Shown: positions 24,260-33,810 of the stretch, one piece after another | Layout of the letters: every line of letters begins with the position of its first letter | Position numbering within the stretch: position 1 is the first letter of the stretch | Source of the DNA: Sphingobacterium sp. LZ7M1 | GTDB lineage: Bacteria; Bacteroidota; Bacteroidia; Sphingobacteriales; Sphingobacteriaceae | Length of the DNA: 64,000 nucleotides | Direction: 5' to 3' | Assembly (NCBI RefSeq): GCF_024296865.1 | Contig: NZ_CP101134.1 | Coordinates: forward strand, 2,232,001 to 2,296,000 | Translations under genes and position numbers: made by a program | The notes under the pieces: generated by a model | What the model was told of the DNA's origin: nothing | The model's input: the letters and a program-made list of their open reading frames with translations, nothing else | Databases searched by the model: none

Positions 24260-24551
24260 TCCCTACCGCAATCCCATTAACCTTAAGAATCTTTCTCTTT
24301 TTCCCTTAAAATCTCCAACCACCTTACCCATTAGCAAATAATTTTTCAGGTTTCAATATGGTTTCCCGTAAAATCTTTTACTGTTTATCAATTAATTTTG
24401 AATCAACAGACCGACTTATTATTAATCATTACCCTTAGACTGACAAAATTTGGCCGTCTGCGAAATTACATTTGTGAAATAGTTCCAAAAAAGTGAATCT
24501 GAACTAATACATGGCTTTTGCCATGCAACCAATCTATTATTATTAACTGAA
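24260..24551. promoter_or_regulatory. upstream region of the coiled-coil gene
   Basis: No gene. A -7-like element TACATTTG lies at 24467-24474, and a perfect 6-bp hairpin CATGGC-tttt-GCCATG at 24510-24525 sits in the presumed leader 27 bp before the ATG. Confidence 0.45.
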
Positions 24552-27437
24552 ATGAAACAGAAATTTAAAAATCTCTATGCTGACTATCCAGATCTAATTA
24601 ACATCCGCTCAGTTGAAATCTGTGAAGTAGATGATAATGACATTCCTAATGGCTCCGGTGGAATAAATAGGGAAGGATATACCTATGGTCAATTGAGGCA
24701 TCAGCCCATCATTAACGAATTGTTAGAGAATATCAGCAATCATAAATTGGCCGAGTTAGCCCAAAAGTGCAATGCTCGAAATGCAAACACTCCCTTTGAA
24801 ATGTTCAAAATTGATGGAGAGTACTGTTTTTGGGGATTACGGATTTCCCCTGTGGTCAGAACTCCAGATGAAGCGCAATTACGCGAAATACTTGCTTCCA
24901 ATGAAAATACAGCCAAAGCCTTAGCGGATAGGAGTGTTACTGCGGCTATGATCCGTGAAGTAACTTATGACTTGCTCAGGCAGGAAGTAGCCCATGTCTG
25001 TGGCATGACGGTAAGAGAAGCTTCACTAGCGATTGGCAATCAGCTTGATTGTGCACCTCATGAAGACCCAAGTGGATATATTTTTATGGTCCCTAACTGG
25101 GCACACAACTGGTTTAGGCATGATGGCTATGTTTCGAAGATGCTGAAGGTATTAAATAACGATAACGGTTTGGTTGATAATTCTTTTTCCGAAGTAATGG
25201 ATAAATTACTCAGTGAATGTGAAATTAATCAGACCCAGTATACTCGATCTGATATTGTTGAATACCTAAATAGTTCCAATCTTCTTCAAAAGCGTTTATA
25301 TGAAGATTCGAGTTTTATGCAAGCATATCAGTCTTATTATAAAACATTAAGTATCTACAAAAAGAAGAATGCGGATAAATATTTCGTTAATAATTTCATC
25401 TCTAAGCCATTAAGCCAAGATGGCAGTCTGATTGTAGCAGAACAGAGCTTGACTTTTGATACGGTAAAAAATTCTGCAGAAAGCCTTAAGGTATTAGGTG
25501 AAATGATAAACCTATCATTTGAGGACGAGATAAGAGAAACGTTAGACATTTTCAAAAATAATTTTGAGAAAATAGAATTACCTAAAGAATCTTGGTTCTC
25601 CATCACTGGCGCGAGTAACGTGAAGAAATTTACGCAAAGGGCTACAGAAGTATATTCAATCTATACCAATATTCTGGAAGAATACCATTTTGCTAAATTT
25701 TCCATTTTACAATCCATCAATGAATATTCTCAATTAAGGATTCAGTTAAGCTTTGACAGGGAAGATTTAATTTGCGTCCTAAAAGATGTGTATGGCGAGA
25801 AAATCTATGATTCATACCCACAATTATTCAATTTCAATCAAATTGAATGGTTGGATGTAGAGAACATGTTTAACGATTTGGACACGCAATTTGAAAAGAT
25901 TCAAGGTAAATACGATGCGTTTTTAGATCAGGCAGATAAAAATCTACAAAAGGTAAAAGACCAATTAGATTCATCACTTTCAAATGTTGTTGATAAGATG
26001 GTCTATTCCAAGCTAAAGCAAAAGCATATTGGAAAGGAGGTTGGCAAAGTTGCGATGAAAGTATTAGAAAACTTTTCAAATACAAGGGCCCTATCTAAGG
26101 AGAAATGTTTGGAAATTAAGAAGGATATTGAGTTTATGAAACTTTCCTTTGCTCCAGATTATCAAAAGATCCTGGTTGATTTGGGGAGGTTATTTGAGGT
26201 TTACACCAATATTCGCGAGGTATTTATTCCTTTGGCAGAGTGTTATGGAAGGTATTTCAACAATATTTTAGGAGGTGAATTAAAGAGTTTACTGAACAAA
26301 TATGGAGAATTTAAGCAGTCTCCGGTTTTTAAGGAAAGAGAAAGACTTGTTTTATCAAGGCGTGCGAATGAGTTGGATGTCTTAGAACATCATAAAAGCA
26401 TTGGAAATCTAGAAAAGCTTTTAGATGACGAAAGGGCATATCTTGAAAATGAGGTTAAGCCGTTATATGAAAGGTTGTTGAATATTCAGCCAACCAAACC
26501 AGGAATGATTTCAAAGATCTTGTCTTTGGGTTTAAATACGGCAGTATATGATCATGTATTTGCTAAATGGTCTACTTTTTTCGAACCATACGAGGCTGAA
26601 TTTAATTCAAGTACAAATGAAATTGAAAAATTAAAAAAGGACATTTCATATTATAAGGGTCGTATCGTTGATTTAGAAAAAGAAAATGTCAACATAGCAA
26701 AGTCAATTGAGGGTTTTTCAGAGGAAGTTAAAGAGTATTTTAAAGAAAACAATATGGACGCTGTTTTAACAGATATTAATCCAGCGAATATCAATACTGT
26801 TTTAAAGATTTCGAAGGATATTTTAGAAAAAGGACTTCGGGACAATTTATTGAACCCAGCAGAATACCTAAGTAACCTGACCTTCGTTAAGGCAGTTAAA
26901 GGGGCTGAAAGCTATGATGAGAGCAAATTAGTGTCTAGGAAAATTTCGAATGCAGCCAATAAAGTACTTGATACGGTTGCCTTATTAGACAACGTACGTA
27001 AGAAATTCATAGATGGAGTTTCAACAGGAATGGAAAAAGGTTCTTTTGATGTGAATGAAACTAAATTGATTTCGGATCAAATGGATTCTTTTATTACCAA
27101 AACGAATTTTCTGCAATTGCGTGATGAGGATTCCATTAAAGAAAGGATGAGCGGTTATTTAGAGAAATTGATGATTGAAAACTTTCCGGACAAACCATAC
27201 CTTGCTGATTTATCAGGTAAAATGGTCGGAATAATCGCGGAGCAAGCAAAAAGTATGGTTCGTCGATTAAAGTATTTGGATGAAATTAAAGCCCTGAAAG
27301 CTCTAAATAAAAGCAATGATGAAATTTTAGAAAAACTCAATCAGGATTTAATGCAGCATACTAACGATGCAATTACGTCCGATCTCAACGAAAGGGATCA
27401 GTTAATTAATCAAATCAAGCAAAGTTTAACCATTTAG
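24552..27437 (+). CDS. large coiled-coil protein of unknown function, 961 aa
   Basis: No family is recognised. The first ~170 residues look globular (NPFEMFKIDGEYCFWGLRI-like mix of Trp, Cys, His). From about 250 to 950 the protein is dominated by long charged helices with heptads, for example 455-500, 640-760 and 860-960. There is no signal peptide, no membrane segment and no Walker A motif, so it is not a full SMC ATPase. A small membrane protein gene follows after 10 bp and probably forms an operon. Location just outside a prophage suggests an accessory gene. A scaffold or defence role is possible but unsupported. Confidence 0.6.
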   Translation: MKQKFKNLYADYPDLINIRSVEICEVDDNDIPNGSGGINREGYTYGQLRHQPIINELLENISNHKLAELAQKCNARNANTPFEMFKIDGEYCFWGLRISPVVRTPDEAQLREILASNENTAKALADRSVTAAMIREVTYDLLRQEVAHVCGMTVREASLAIGNQLDCAPHEDPSGYIFMVPNWAHNWFRHDGYVSKMLKVLNNDNGLVDNSFSEVMDKLLSECEINQTQYTRSDIVEYLNSSNLLQKRLYEDSSFMQAYQSYYKTLSIYKKKNADKYFVNNFISKPLSQDGSLIVAEQSLTFDTVKNSAESLKVLGEMINLSFEDEIRETLDIFKNNFEKIELPKESWFSITGASNVKKFTQRATEVYSIYTNILEEYHFAKFSILQSINEYSQLRIQLSFDREDLICVLKDVYGEKIYDSYPQLFNFNQIEWLDVENMFNDLDTQFEKIQGKYDAFLDQADKNLQKVKDQLDSSLSNVVDKMVYSKLKQKHIGKEVGKVAMKVLENFSNTRALSKEKCLEIKKDIEFMKLSFAPDYQKILVDLGRLFEVYTNIREVFIPLAECYGRYFNNILGGELKSLLNKYGEFKQSPVFKERERLVLSRRANELDVLEHHKSIGNLEKLLDDERAYLENEVKPLYERLLNIQPTKPGMISKILSLGLNTAVYDHVFAKWSTFFEPYEAEFNSSTNEIEKLKKDISYYKGRIVDLEKENVNIAKSIEGFSEEVKEYFKENNMDAVLTDINPANINTVLKISKDILEKGLRDNLLNPAEYLSNLTFVKAVKGAESYDESKLVSRKISNAANKVLDTVALLDNVRKKFIDGVSTGMEKGSFDVNETKLISDQMDSFITKTNFLQLRDEDSIKERMSGYLEKLMIENFPDKPYLADLSGKMVGIIAEQAKSMVRRLKYLDEIKALKALNKSNDEILEKLNQDLMQHTNDAITSDLNERDQLINQIKQSLTI

Positions 27438-27447
27438 TATTTTTGTC

Positions 27448-27744
27448 ATGTTTATTAATATTTGTGTAGGCATTTTAGCATATATCATCTTTATCTTTTT
27501 ATTCAGTAAAAGGCAAAATGCCTTAGCTGTCAAAAACGAGTTCGGATTAACAAGTTTAAAGAATGTCAATCAAGCCTACTTTCTCAACATACTTTTTGTT
27601 CTGTTCATACTAGGATATTCTTATTATGTGTTAACGCATCAGTCTGGATGGTCCATGTATGTCATGTTAGGTTTAAATGTAATAACCTATTTCATAGGAT
27701 TTGTGGTTGATCCTGATGAAGCCGAAAAGGAACCGGAAAATTAA
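27448..27744 (+). CDS. small multi-pass membrane protein paired with the coiled-coil gene
   Basis: The 98-residue protein has three hydrophobic segments (about 3-19, 43-61 and 70-87) and an acidic C terminus (DPDEAEKEPEN). It starts 10 bp after the 961-residue gene, and a terminator follows both, so they form a two-gene transcript. It may anchor the coiled-coil protein at the membrane. Confidence 0.6.
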   Translation: MFINICVGILAYIIFIFLFSKRQNALAVKNEFGLTSLKNVNQAYFLNILFVLFILGYSYYVLTHQSGWSMYVMLGLNVITYFIGFVVDPDEAEKEPEN

Positions 27745-27753
27745 AAATGAATG

Positions 27754-27785
27754 AACAGCTCTCTAAATAGGAGGGCTGTTTTTTT
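27754..27785 (+). terminator. intrinsic terminator
   Basis: Stem AACAGCTCTC/GAGGGCTGTT (10 bp with a G-U pair) is followed by seven T. It ends the two-gene transcript of the coiled-coil protein. Confidence 0.8.
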
Positions 27786-27864
27786 ATAGACTGATCATAA
27801 GATTAACATTCTTTCCCTCCAATTTTTCTATATTCGTTAAACTAAAAATCAATTTCCCAAATCT

Positions 27865-28110
27865 ATGAACCAAAATAAATATTCCCAATTGACGGACGAA
27901 CAGCTCCTACAAGAGCAAAAGAAATTAAAGTCAACCAATCTGATCAATGCACTTTTGATCGGGGCGGCGGTAGGTGTTGCAGCCTACAGCTTCTATAATA
28001 AAGGGTTCAGCTTTTTTACGTTATTCCCATTATTATTTGTCTATTGGTTTGTGAAATCCAAAAATAGCACAAAGGAATTAGAGGACGAGATCAAATCAAG
28101 AAATCTATAA
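27865..28110 (+). CDS. small two-TM membrane protein, 81 aa
   Basis: A helical N-terminal part (SQLTDEQLLQEQKKLK) is followed by two membrane segments at about 27-43 and 50-66 and a charged C terminus. The stop shares a base with the next ATG (TAATG at 28108-28112). No family is recognised. Confidence 0.6.
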   Translation: MNQNKYSQLTDEQLLQEQKKLKSTNLINALLIGAAVGVAAYSFYNKGFSFFTLFPLLFVYWFVKSKNSTKELEDEIKSRNL

Positions 28111-28832
28111 TGCCTAAAAGACCAATATCTTTTCTATTTCCTTTCATCCTTCTGACCGGATTGTTTAGCCTTCCCAAAGCTACTATAGCGCAATCTTCTG
28201 AAATCCCATTAATTCCATTCAAAAAAAACCATTCCACCTCTATAGATGGGAATCTAACCGACTGGAATAATCAAAGAAATCTATTCACCGTAGATCAATT
28301 TATATCTCCTTGGGGAAATCAAAACTTTGGGAAGACGATCTTTAAGGCATTTCATGATGGGTCCTATTTCTATTTCTATTTTGATATCAAGGATAATAAG
28401 GTTGTAGAAAAGAAATTTGAGAAAGAAGAAGATGTAGGTAGAGGCGATAGAGGAGAGATATTCTTATCAGTAGATCTTGGTTTAAAAGAATATTACTGTT
28501 TTGAAATATCCCCAAGTGCCAAGGTTTTAGACTATAGGGCAAGCCATTATAGAAAGTTTGACTATGGATGGGATTTAGAAAGTTTAGAAGTTAAGTCAAA
28601 AATAAAACCTGATGGCTACATTTTGGAAGGTAAGATTCCTATGGATTTCATTAAAAGTATAATGGATTCAAGTTCCGGGCAATCAGTATATTTAAGCTTA
28701 TTCAGAGGCGAATTTGATAGTCTGGAATGGAATGAGAAATCAATCAATTGGATATCTTGGATTAGACCCACTAGTATAAAGCCAGATTTCCATATTCCAT
28801 CAGCATTCAAAAAGGTACAATTTGGAAAGTAA
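28110..28832 (+). CDS. secreted CBM9-like carbohydrate-binding protein
   Basis: The 240-residue protein has a signal peptide (about 1-27, ending at IAQS). A domain of the CBM9/endoxylanase-like type follows: SIDGNLTDWNNQ near the start, a FYFYFDIKDN strand, RGDRGEIFLS in the middle, and GYILEGKIP near the end. Such domains bind sugar termini in the periplasm or outside the cell. It is translationally coupled to a small membrane protein. The ligand is unknown. Confidence 0.65.
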   Translation: MPKRPISFLFPFILLTGLFSLPKATIAQSSEIPLIPFKKNHSTSIDGNLTDWNNQRNLFTVDQFISPWGNQNFGKTIFKAFHDGSYFYFYFDIKDNKVVEKKFEKEEDVGRGDRGEIFLSVDLGLKEYYCFEISPSAKVLDYRASHYRKFDYGWDLESLEVKSKIKPDGYILEGKIPMDFIKSIMDSSSGQSVYLSLFRGEFDSLEWNEKSINWISWIRPTSIKPDFHIPSAFKKVQFGK

Positions 28833-28888
28833 TGAAATTTGTAATTTACTCATAAAAATTTTAACAATAAAGACTCTAGCATTTCCCG

Positions 28889-29608
28889 ATGAATATACCA
28901 AAGATCCATGGGTTTATAGAAAGAAGGATATTAGTCAATTATACTGCAGATCCTACAGTCGTTAGCGGAATCTTGCCAGCTCCATTTACGCCAAAATTAT
29001 ATAAAGGAAAAGCAATTGTAGGCATCTGCTTGATCCGGCTCAAATCTATCAAGCCGAAAGGTTTTCCTAAATTATTTGGAGTTAGTTCTGAAAATGCAGC
29101 CCATCGTTTTGCTGTAGAATGGACAGATGAATCCGGCCAAATTTGTGAAGGGGTCTATATTCCCAGAAGAGATACCAGTCTCTATTTGAACACTTTAGTA
29201 GGAGGTAGGTTTTTTCCTGGAAAACATAACTTTGCAAACTTCAATATTCGAGAATCTAATGCTAATTATCACCTAGATGCGCTCAGTTCCGATCAGAATC
29301 ATATCCAAATCGACGCCAGGAGAACCTCAGAGTTTCCATTAGGTTCAATATTCGACAACATTGACGAGGTATCCCAGTTCTTTGAAAAAGGATCCATTGG
29401 TTATTCACCAAATGGAAAATCATTCGATGGACTAAAATTAAACACCTATAATTGGGAGATAAGTCCATTAGAAGTACAAAACATAAAATCGACTTATTTT
29501 GATGATAAAAACCGCTTTCCTGAAGGCTCTATCCAATTTGACCATGCCGTAATAATGTTAAATATCGAACATGAATGGCAATCTATGAAATCAATTTCCT
29601 GTCTTTAA
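28889..29608 (+). CDS. DUF2071 family protein
   Basis: The 239-residue protein has the features of DUF2071, related to acetoacetate decarboxylase folds. It has an early RRILVNYTADP...LPAPF segment, then GICLIRLKSIKPKGFP, VYIPRRDTSL, and a C-terminal strand set. No enzymatic reaction is established for this family. It stands 27 bp before a VOC-family gene in the same direction and might act on a small molecule with it. Confidence 0.7.
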   Translation: MNIPKIHGFIERRILVNYTADPTVVSGILPAPFTPKLYKGKAIVGICLIRLKSIKPKGFPKLFGVSSENAAHRFAVEWTDESGQICEGVYIPRRDTSLYLNTLVGGRFFPGKHNFANFNIRESNANYHLDALSSDQNHIQIDARRTSEFPLGSIFDNIDEVSQFFEKGSIGYSPNGKSFDGLKLNTYNWEISPLEVQNIKSTYFDDKNRFPEGSIQFDHAVIMLNIEHEWQSMKSISCL

Positions 29609-29634
29609 TTGTTCTTGCTATATAGCGTTTGGTA

Positions 29635-30033
29635 ATGCAGATAAATATGAAACTAGATCCTATTGTCGCTGTGCAAGATGTACAGAAGAGTGCCGTTTGG
29701 TATGAAAGGTTATTAAACCTCCATAACAGTCATGGTGGCGAGAATTTCGCTGTATTGCAAGATTCTTCGGGTGAAACCATTATATGCCTACATCAATGGG
29801 CTGAACATCATCATCCTAGCATGGAAAACCCAGACCTTGCACATGGAAATGGCTTAATCTTATATTTTAAGACCAAGGATTACCAAGGGATTTACGATAC
29901 AGCAAAAGAAATGCAGATTGAGATGATTGAAGATCTTCATAGAAATATGAATTCCAAAAAAATGGAATTTTCATTTTATGATCTCGATGGGTATTACATT
30001 AGTATCACTGAAGACCATAATTATGAAGGTTAA
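29635..30033 (+). CDS. VOC-family (glyoxalase/dioxygenase fold) protein
   Basis: The ~133-residue protein has the VOC beta-alpha pattern: DPIVAVQDVQKSAVWYERLL at the start and DLDGYYISITED at the end, with His residues near HQWAEHHHP as possible metal ligands. The frame opens at a TTG at 29629; the ATGs at 29635 and 29647 are more likely starts. VOC proteins serve as glyoxalases, isomerases or antibiotic-binding proteins; the substrate is not evident. It overlaps the convergent downstream gene by 4 bp. Confidence 0.7.
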   Translation: MQINMKLDPIVAVQDVQKSAVWYERLLNLHNSHGGENFAVLQDSSGETIICLHQWAEHHHPSMENPDLAHGNGLILYFKTKDYQGIYDTAKEMQIEMIEDLHRNMNSKKMEFSFYDLDGYYISITEDHNYEG

Positions 30034-30857
30034 TTGATCCTTATCTTAAATATCAAAGGCCAGTTTTTTCCAGTAACAAACATAAATTTATTCATAGGAT
30101 CCCAGGCAATCCCATTCAACACCTTTTCAGGGTCAGGTTGAAAACTCTTGTCGTAAAGTTGTAAGATCCCTTCAAAACTTATTTTTCCTGCCACATAGCC
30201 TGTTTTCGGGTCTATTTTATAAATGTAATCAGACCCCCATTGGTTAGCGAAAATATAACCTTCCACATATTCCAATTCATTCAGGCTATCGACTGACCCC
30301 ATATTATCTAGTACCTTTAATTCTTTGATGATTGCCATGTTTTCCGGATTAAGGTAGTACAACGTGGAGGAACCATCACTTAATATCAAGGAGGTAGAAT
30401 CATGTGTCAATCCCCAGCCTTCTTTCTGCCAGCTATGTGTGCCGCTGGGCTGCTTTAAATTGTCCAGATCAAATTGATAGATTTTATTGTTCATGTAAGT
30501 CAATTGATAAAGCTTATTGTTCAGTATGGTTATTCCTTCACCGAACACTTCATTCTCATAGTTTCCCTTGAGTACTTCAACTTTTGCCGTTGAAGTATCA
30601 ATTTTGTTGATTCGGGTATGCCTTTCAAGACCTGTCCCTTCAATTAGACTTCCTTGGTCTAAAACAAAGCCTTGGGTAAAAGCTGAAGTATCGTGGTCTA
30701 GTGTTCCAATTATCTGATAGGTGAGAGGTATAGCTTCCGGAATAGGGCTTTGCGTGGAATTTTGACTAGCTTGAATAGGTTCTGTTTTAGTTCCCTGTTG
30801 ACAAGAATAGAGTAGGGACAAACTTATAATATTCAGAAAAATAATATTCTTATTCAT
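30030..30857 (-). CDS. glutaminyl-peptide cyclotransferase (plant-type beta-propeller), lipoprotein
   Basis: The ATG at 30857 gives a lipoprotein signal (LLYSC). The mature protein follows the glutamine cyclotransferase type: AFTQGFVLDQGSLIEGTGL, then NEVFGEGITILNNKLYQLTY, GWGLTHD, and NELEYVEGYIFANQW, ending in VLNGIAWDP. This family converts N-terminal Gln to pyroglutamate on exported peptides. It is monocistronic and ends by overlapping the convergent VOC gene by 4 bp. Confidence 0.8.
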   Translation of the reverse strand: MNKNIIFLNIISLSLLYSCQQGTKTEPIQASQNSTQSPIPEAIPLTYQIIGTLDHDTSAFTQGFVLDQGSLIEGTGLERHTRINKIDTSTAKVEVLKGNYENEVFGEGITILNNKLYQLTYMNNKIYQFDLDNLKQPSGTHSWQKEGWGLTHDSTSLILSDGSSTLYYLNPENMAIIKELKVLDNMGSVDSLNELEYVEGYIFANQWGSDYIYKIDPKTGYVAGKISFEGILQLYDKSFQPDPEKVLNGIAWDPMNKFMFVTGKNWPLIFKIRIN

Positions 30858-30872
30858 CGTGATTAATTGCAT

Positions 30873-31417
30873 TCTTAGTTACTAATATAGTTAAAGCGGC
30901 TGAAATTATACATGTTCAAACATGTATTTTACTCCTTTTCAATAAAATAAAACCAGACGTTAATATTAGTATCCAATAAGTCCAAAAATCTTTTTTTTCA
31001 TGATTAGCTAATCTTGCGCTCATCTGCTTAAAATCTTGCTTAAAACAGTTGAAAATCCTGTTTTTTAAAACACAGTTTAAAGCCGTTAAACGAAGATATT
31101 TTTCTGTTTTTTATCGATTTTCGATATACAAAAAATTTAATAAATTGAAGTCAACATTAAGCTGATTGCTAACTAAATCATATTAGCTACTTTTTTTACA
31201 CGCTAATTTCGTGTAGGCCATGGGCTACAAAAAATAATTAACAGCACTAAATAGATACTATTGATTTCAGGTAATCGAAATCCTGTGTATTTTTGTAGAC
31301 CATAATTTTATGGCACACAACTATTAAAAAATTAATAAAAAGGCATACAAAATTGCGGCTAAATCTTAACTGATAGGAAAAATTGTTTTTTCTTTTTGGT
31401 TTTGAGTCTAGACCGTA
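30873..31417. promoter_or_regulatory. AT-rich intergenic region with promoter element
   Basis: No gene in 545 bp. A TAnnTTTG element (TATTTTTG) at 31288-31295 lies about 120 bp before the small peptide gene, with TTG at 31261-31263 as a poor -33 candidate (spacing longer than usual). Several short inverted repeats occur but none is strong. Confidence 0.4.
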
Positions 31418-31594
31418 ATGGAGGTTAAAGAAATGAAAAAGCACTACAAAACTCCCCATGTTCATTTAGTTAAAGTACAGATGGAAGTGGACATCGCATT
31501 GGGGTCTGCAAAAGTATATCCTCAAAATGGTAACAATGTGGTCCAAGACCAATGGACTGAAGAGGATGATGATAATAGAAATATCGATTGGTAA
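31418..31594 (+). CDS. small peptide gene of a fimbrillin cassette (NIDW-type)
   Basis: The 58-residue frame (second ATG at 31433) encodes a soluble peptide with no signal sequence. It contains IALGSAKVYP and an acidic C-terminal part ending DQWTEEDDDNRNIDW. A paralogue at 40065-40226 has the same plan (IASGSAFVRP then DQWYQDD and NIDW). Both lie 27-34 bp before a ~540-residue lipoprotein. Conservation of both ends and of gene order shows it is a real gene. It could be a chaperone, regulator, or precursor peptide for the downstream surface protein. Confidence 0.7.
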   Translation: MEVKEMKKHYKTPHVHLVKVQMEVDIALGSAKVYPQNGNNVVQDQWTEEDDDNRNIDW

Positions 31595-31621
31595 TAATAA
31601 AAATTGATTAAGAAATAGAAC

Positions 31622-33262
31622 ATGAATAATATCAAAAATAAAATCAGTATGAAATTTAGTATTGGATTCTTGGCAGTCCTCATGCTTAGTTTTGGATCTT
31701 GTAAGAGGTCTGATGATCCAGTTGGGGGCAATGGAGAAGCAAAACTTAATGTTCAGATTGATGGGATTTCTTTTGAAGAGGACAATATTGACTTCGATAA
31801 GAAAAGCAGCACCAAAGGCTCTGTTGCATCTGGGCTCGTAAAAGATACCTCATTGGTTTATGATGATTTTGTAGTGGACGTGAAAATGTCCCAAGACAAT
31901 GATAGATCAAATAGAACAGTGAGTAACCAAACTACTTACCGTGGTTCTGATGCTAATATGGCAGCAGCAGTAACGAAAACTACTCCACTGACCAAAGGTA
32001 CCAAATATAGATTGGTAGCCTTTAATGCAGATGGTACTTTTAATCAAGCAAAGGATTATACCTATGGTAGTGAAGCTTCAGCAGGTGCGATGAGCTTAGA
32101 TGCTGGTAAAAAATATACTTTTGTTGCTTATTCGATCAACAGCGCAAATGATGAATTACCTAAATTAATCTACACCAATGGCGTTACAACATTTGCAAAT
32201 GCAAAATTGGTTGACGTATCTAAAGATTTAATGGTCTTTATTGTTAAAGATAAACAACTGACCTATGGTGACAATAAATTAGGGGTAATCCTAAAACATA
32301 GATTCAGCATGATTACTACCCGATTAACGATGGATTCAAAAATGACAGGCTCTATCAAGACCTTGACCAACACAACCATCGGAAAAGTGGATGCTAGTGC
32401 TACCTTTAATTTCAATGGCGAAACAATCGCTTACAAAAATGACCAAAATACATTTGCAGCAATCAATTTCCCTGTTTTGGGAACCGGATTAAGGGACGTT
32501 ACTAGTTTTCCTACCTTGATTATCAACCCTGCATCTACCAACAAAACATTGAATTTTGGCATTATTAAAATTGATGATGAAACCAAGACAAACTTTTCGA
32601 TCGCTAATATTAAGGTAAATCCTGGATGTAAGTATAACCTGAATCTGAACTTCAGAACCTGTACCCAGGAAGTGAAATTGGCGAATGATGCTTTAAACTG
32701 GAAATTTCCTGAAACTGGTGACCGTAAGGGTTGTTATGATCCAAATTCAGGTAAAGTTTGGAAAAATGGAGAATTATTGACGAGAGAATTCACTGCTCCT
32801 GCTTCAAATTACGGCTTTACATTTGATATCACCCAATTGGACAATGCCATAAATATGGAAGTTAATGGAGTTCAGATCTTAACTGATCCTAAAGAAGGCC
32901 AGATTCAATTCCAAACTTACGATAACACAGCAAATGGTGAAGGAATCATTACTCGTAACATTCAATTTGCTGATGGAACGGAACATGGTAAAGGTGGCAT
33001 TCCGGATATTTGGAACCTTAGAGGAACTGATGCTACTCCAATGATTAGAATCATTATCAGTAAAACAGGTGAAGTGACCATGTTAGGTAGCAAAACAAAC
33101 AATGGACCATTAGTTCAAATGGTTTTAAAAGGTTCTTTGAAATTCAACAACGTGCCTTGGAAAACTTCTGGAACGAATAGCGTAAAGGTTACTCAAAAAG
33201 TATCCAATACAACTTTTGTTGTAGGTAGAGGTTACGGTCAAGCTAAAATTGCTTGTAAATAA
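31622..33262 (+). CDS. fimbrillin-like surface lipoprotein (cassette 1)
   Basis: The 546-residue protein has a lipoprotein signal (lipobox FGSC, Cys27 counted from the first Met; the ATG at 31649 is an alternative start). Two beta-rich domains follow. The N-terminal part contains LTKGTKYRLVAFNADG and GKKYTFVAYS, resembling Mfa/FimA-type fimbrillins of Bacteroidota. The C-terminal third (TRNIQFADGTEHGKGG... then TGEVTMLGSKTNNGPL and VVGRGYGQ) is shared with the paralogue at 38408. A terminator follows. The role is likely surface appendage or adhesion, by analogy. Confidence 0.65.
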   Translation: MNNIKNKISMKFSIGFLAVLMLSFGSCKRSDDPVGGNGEAKLNVQIDGISFEEDNIDFDKKSSTKGSVASGLVKDTSLVYDDFVVDVKMSQDNDRSNRTVSNQTTYRGSDANMAAAVTKTTPLTKGTKYRLVAFNADGTFNQAKDYTYGSEASAGAMSLDAGKKYTFVAYSINSANDELPKLIYTNGVTTFANAKLVDVSKDLMVFIVKDKQLTYGDNKLGVILKHRFSMITTRLTMDSKMTGSIKTLTNTTIGKVDASATFNFNGETIAYKNDQNTFAAINFPVLGTGLRDVTSFPTLIINPASTNKTLNFGIIKIDDETKTNFSIANIKVNPGCKYNLNLNFRTCTQEVKLANDALNWKFPETGDRKGCYDPNSGKVWKNGELLTREFTAPASNYGFTFDITQLDNAINMEVNGVQILTDPKEGQIQFQTYDNTANGEGIITRNIQFADGTEHGKGGIPDIWNLRGTDATPMIRIIISKTGEVTMLGSKTNNGPLVQMVLKGSLKFNNVPWKTSGTNSVKVTQKVSNTTFVVGRGYGQAKIACK

Positions 33263-33303
33263 AAATTAAAAGATTAATTTTTTTATAAACATAATTTGTA
33301 GGA

Positions 33304-33330
33304 AAAAGCCTGAGAAATCAGGCTTTTTTT
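33304..33330 (+). terminator. intrinsic terminator of fimbrillin cassette 1
   Basis: Stem AAGCCTGA/TCAGGCTT (8 bp, GAAA-like loop) is followed by seven T. Confidence 0.85.
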
Positions 33331-33415
33331 ATGTATTCAACTTTGTAGCATCTTGATAAATTTAATCGTTTAGTTAATACACAGCATTTCTATTAATATT
33401 AAACCATTGTCAATT

Positions 33416-33751
33416 ATGAAGAGAATTATGTTTTTAGCTCTAGCCATAGTACTGTTTACGGCTTGTGAAAAAGAAGGTCAAGATGCTTCACCCTGCTCCA
33501 AAAAATTAAGAAGCCATTTCAAGAAAGAAATACGATGTACCGAGAAAGGTGCGTATGAAACCAATCTCTATAAAGGAATCTATAAAGGCAAAACGGTATA
33601 TTATGTAGATGTCGTGTGTATTTCTTGCCTAACTGCTTCTCCAGAATATGGCTATACTTGTGACCTAGAAAAGGTAGATTTTGAAAACTTTAATGAAGTT
33701 GCCAATAAAACTATGGTTTATAACAGCTGTACTAAGGATTACACGGAATAG
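33416..33751 (+). CDS. small Cys-rich lipoprotein
   Basis: The ATG at 33416 gives MKRIMFLALAIVLFTACEKEG, a lipoprotein signal with lipidated Cys17; an upstream TTG is less likely. The mature ~95 residues contain six more Cys residues, with a CISC pair, suggesting disulfide bonds in the periplasm or at the surface. No family is recognised. It stands alone between the fimbrillin terminator and the barstar gene. Confidence 0.65.
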   Translation: MKRIMFLALAIVLFTACEKEGQDASPCSKKLRSHFKKEIRCTEKGAYETNLYKGIYKGKTVYYVDVVCISCLTASPEYGYTCDLEKVDFENFNEVANKTMVYNSCTKDYTE

Positions 33752-33795
33752 CTTTTTGCTGTTACTTCCTATTTAGTCAGATTCCTTAAAATTTC

Positions 33796-33803
33796 TATTT
33801 TTG
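33796..33803 (+). promoter_or_regulatory. -7 promoter element very close to the barstar start
   Basis: TATTTTTG matches TAnnTTTG exactly and ends 7 bp before the ATG at 33811. With the usual start point a few bases downstream, the mRNA would be leaderless or nearly so. Confidence 0.5.
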
Positions 33804-33810
33804 TGTACGC

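Noticed and set aside
24552..27437. SMC/Rad50-type ATPase
   Set aside because: Long coiled coils are present, but no Walker A or ABC signature was found at either end.
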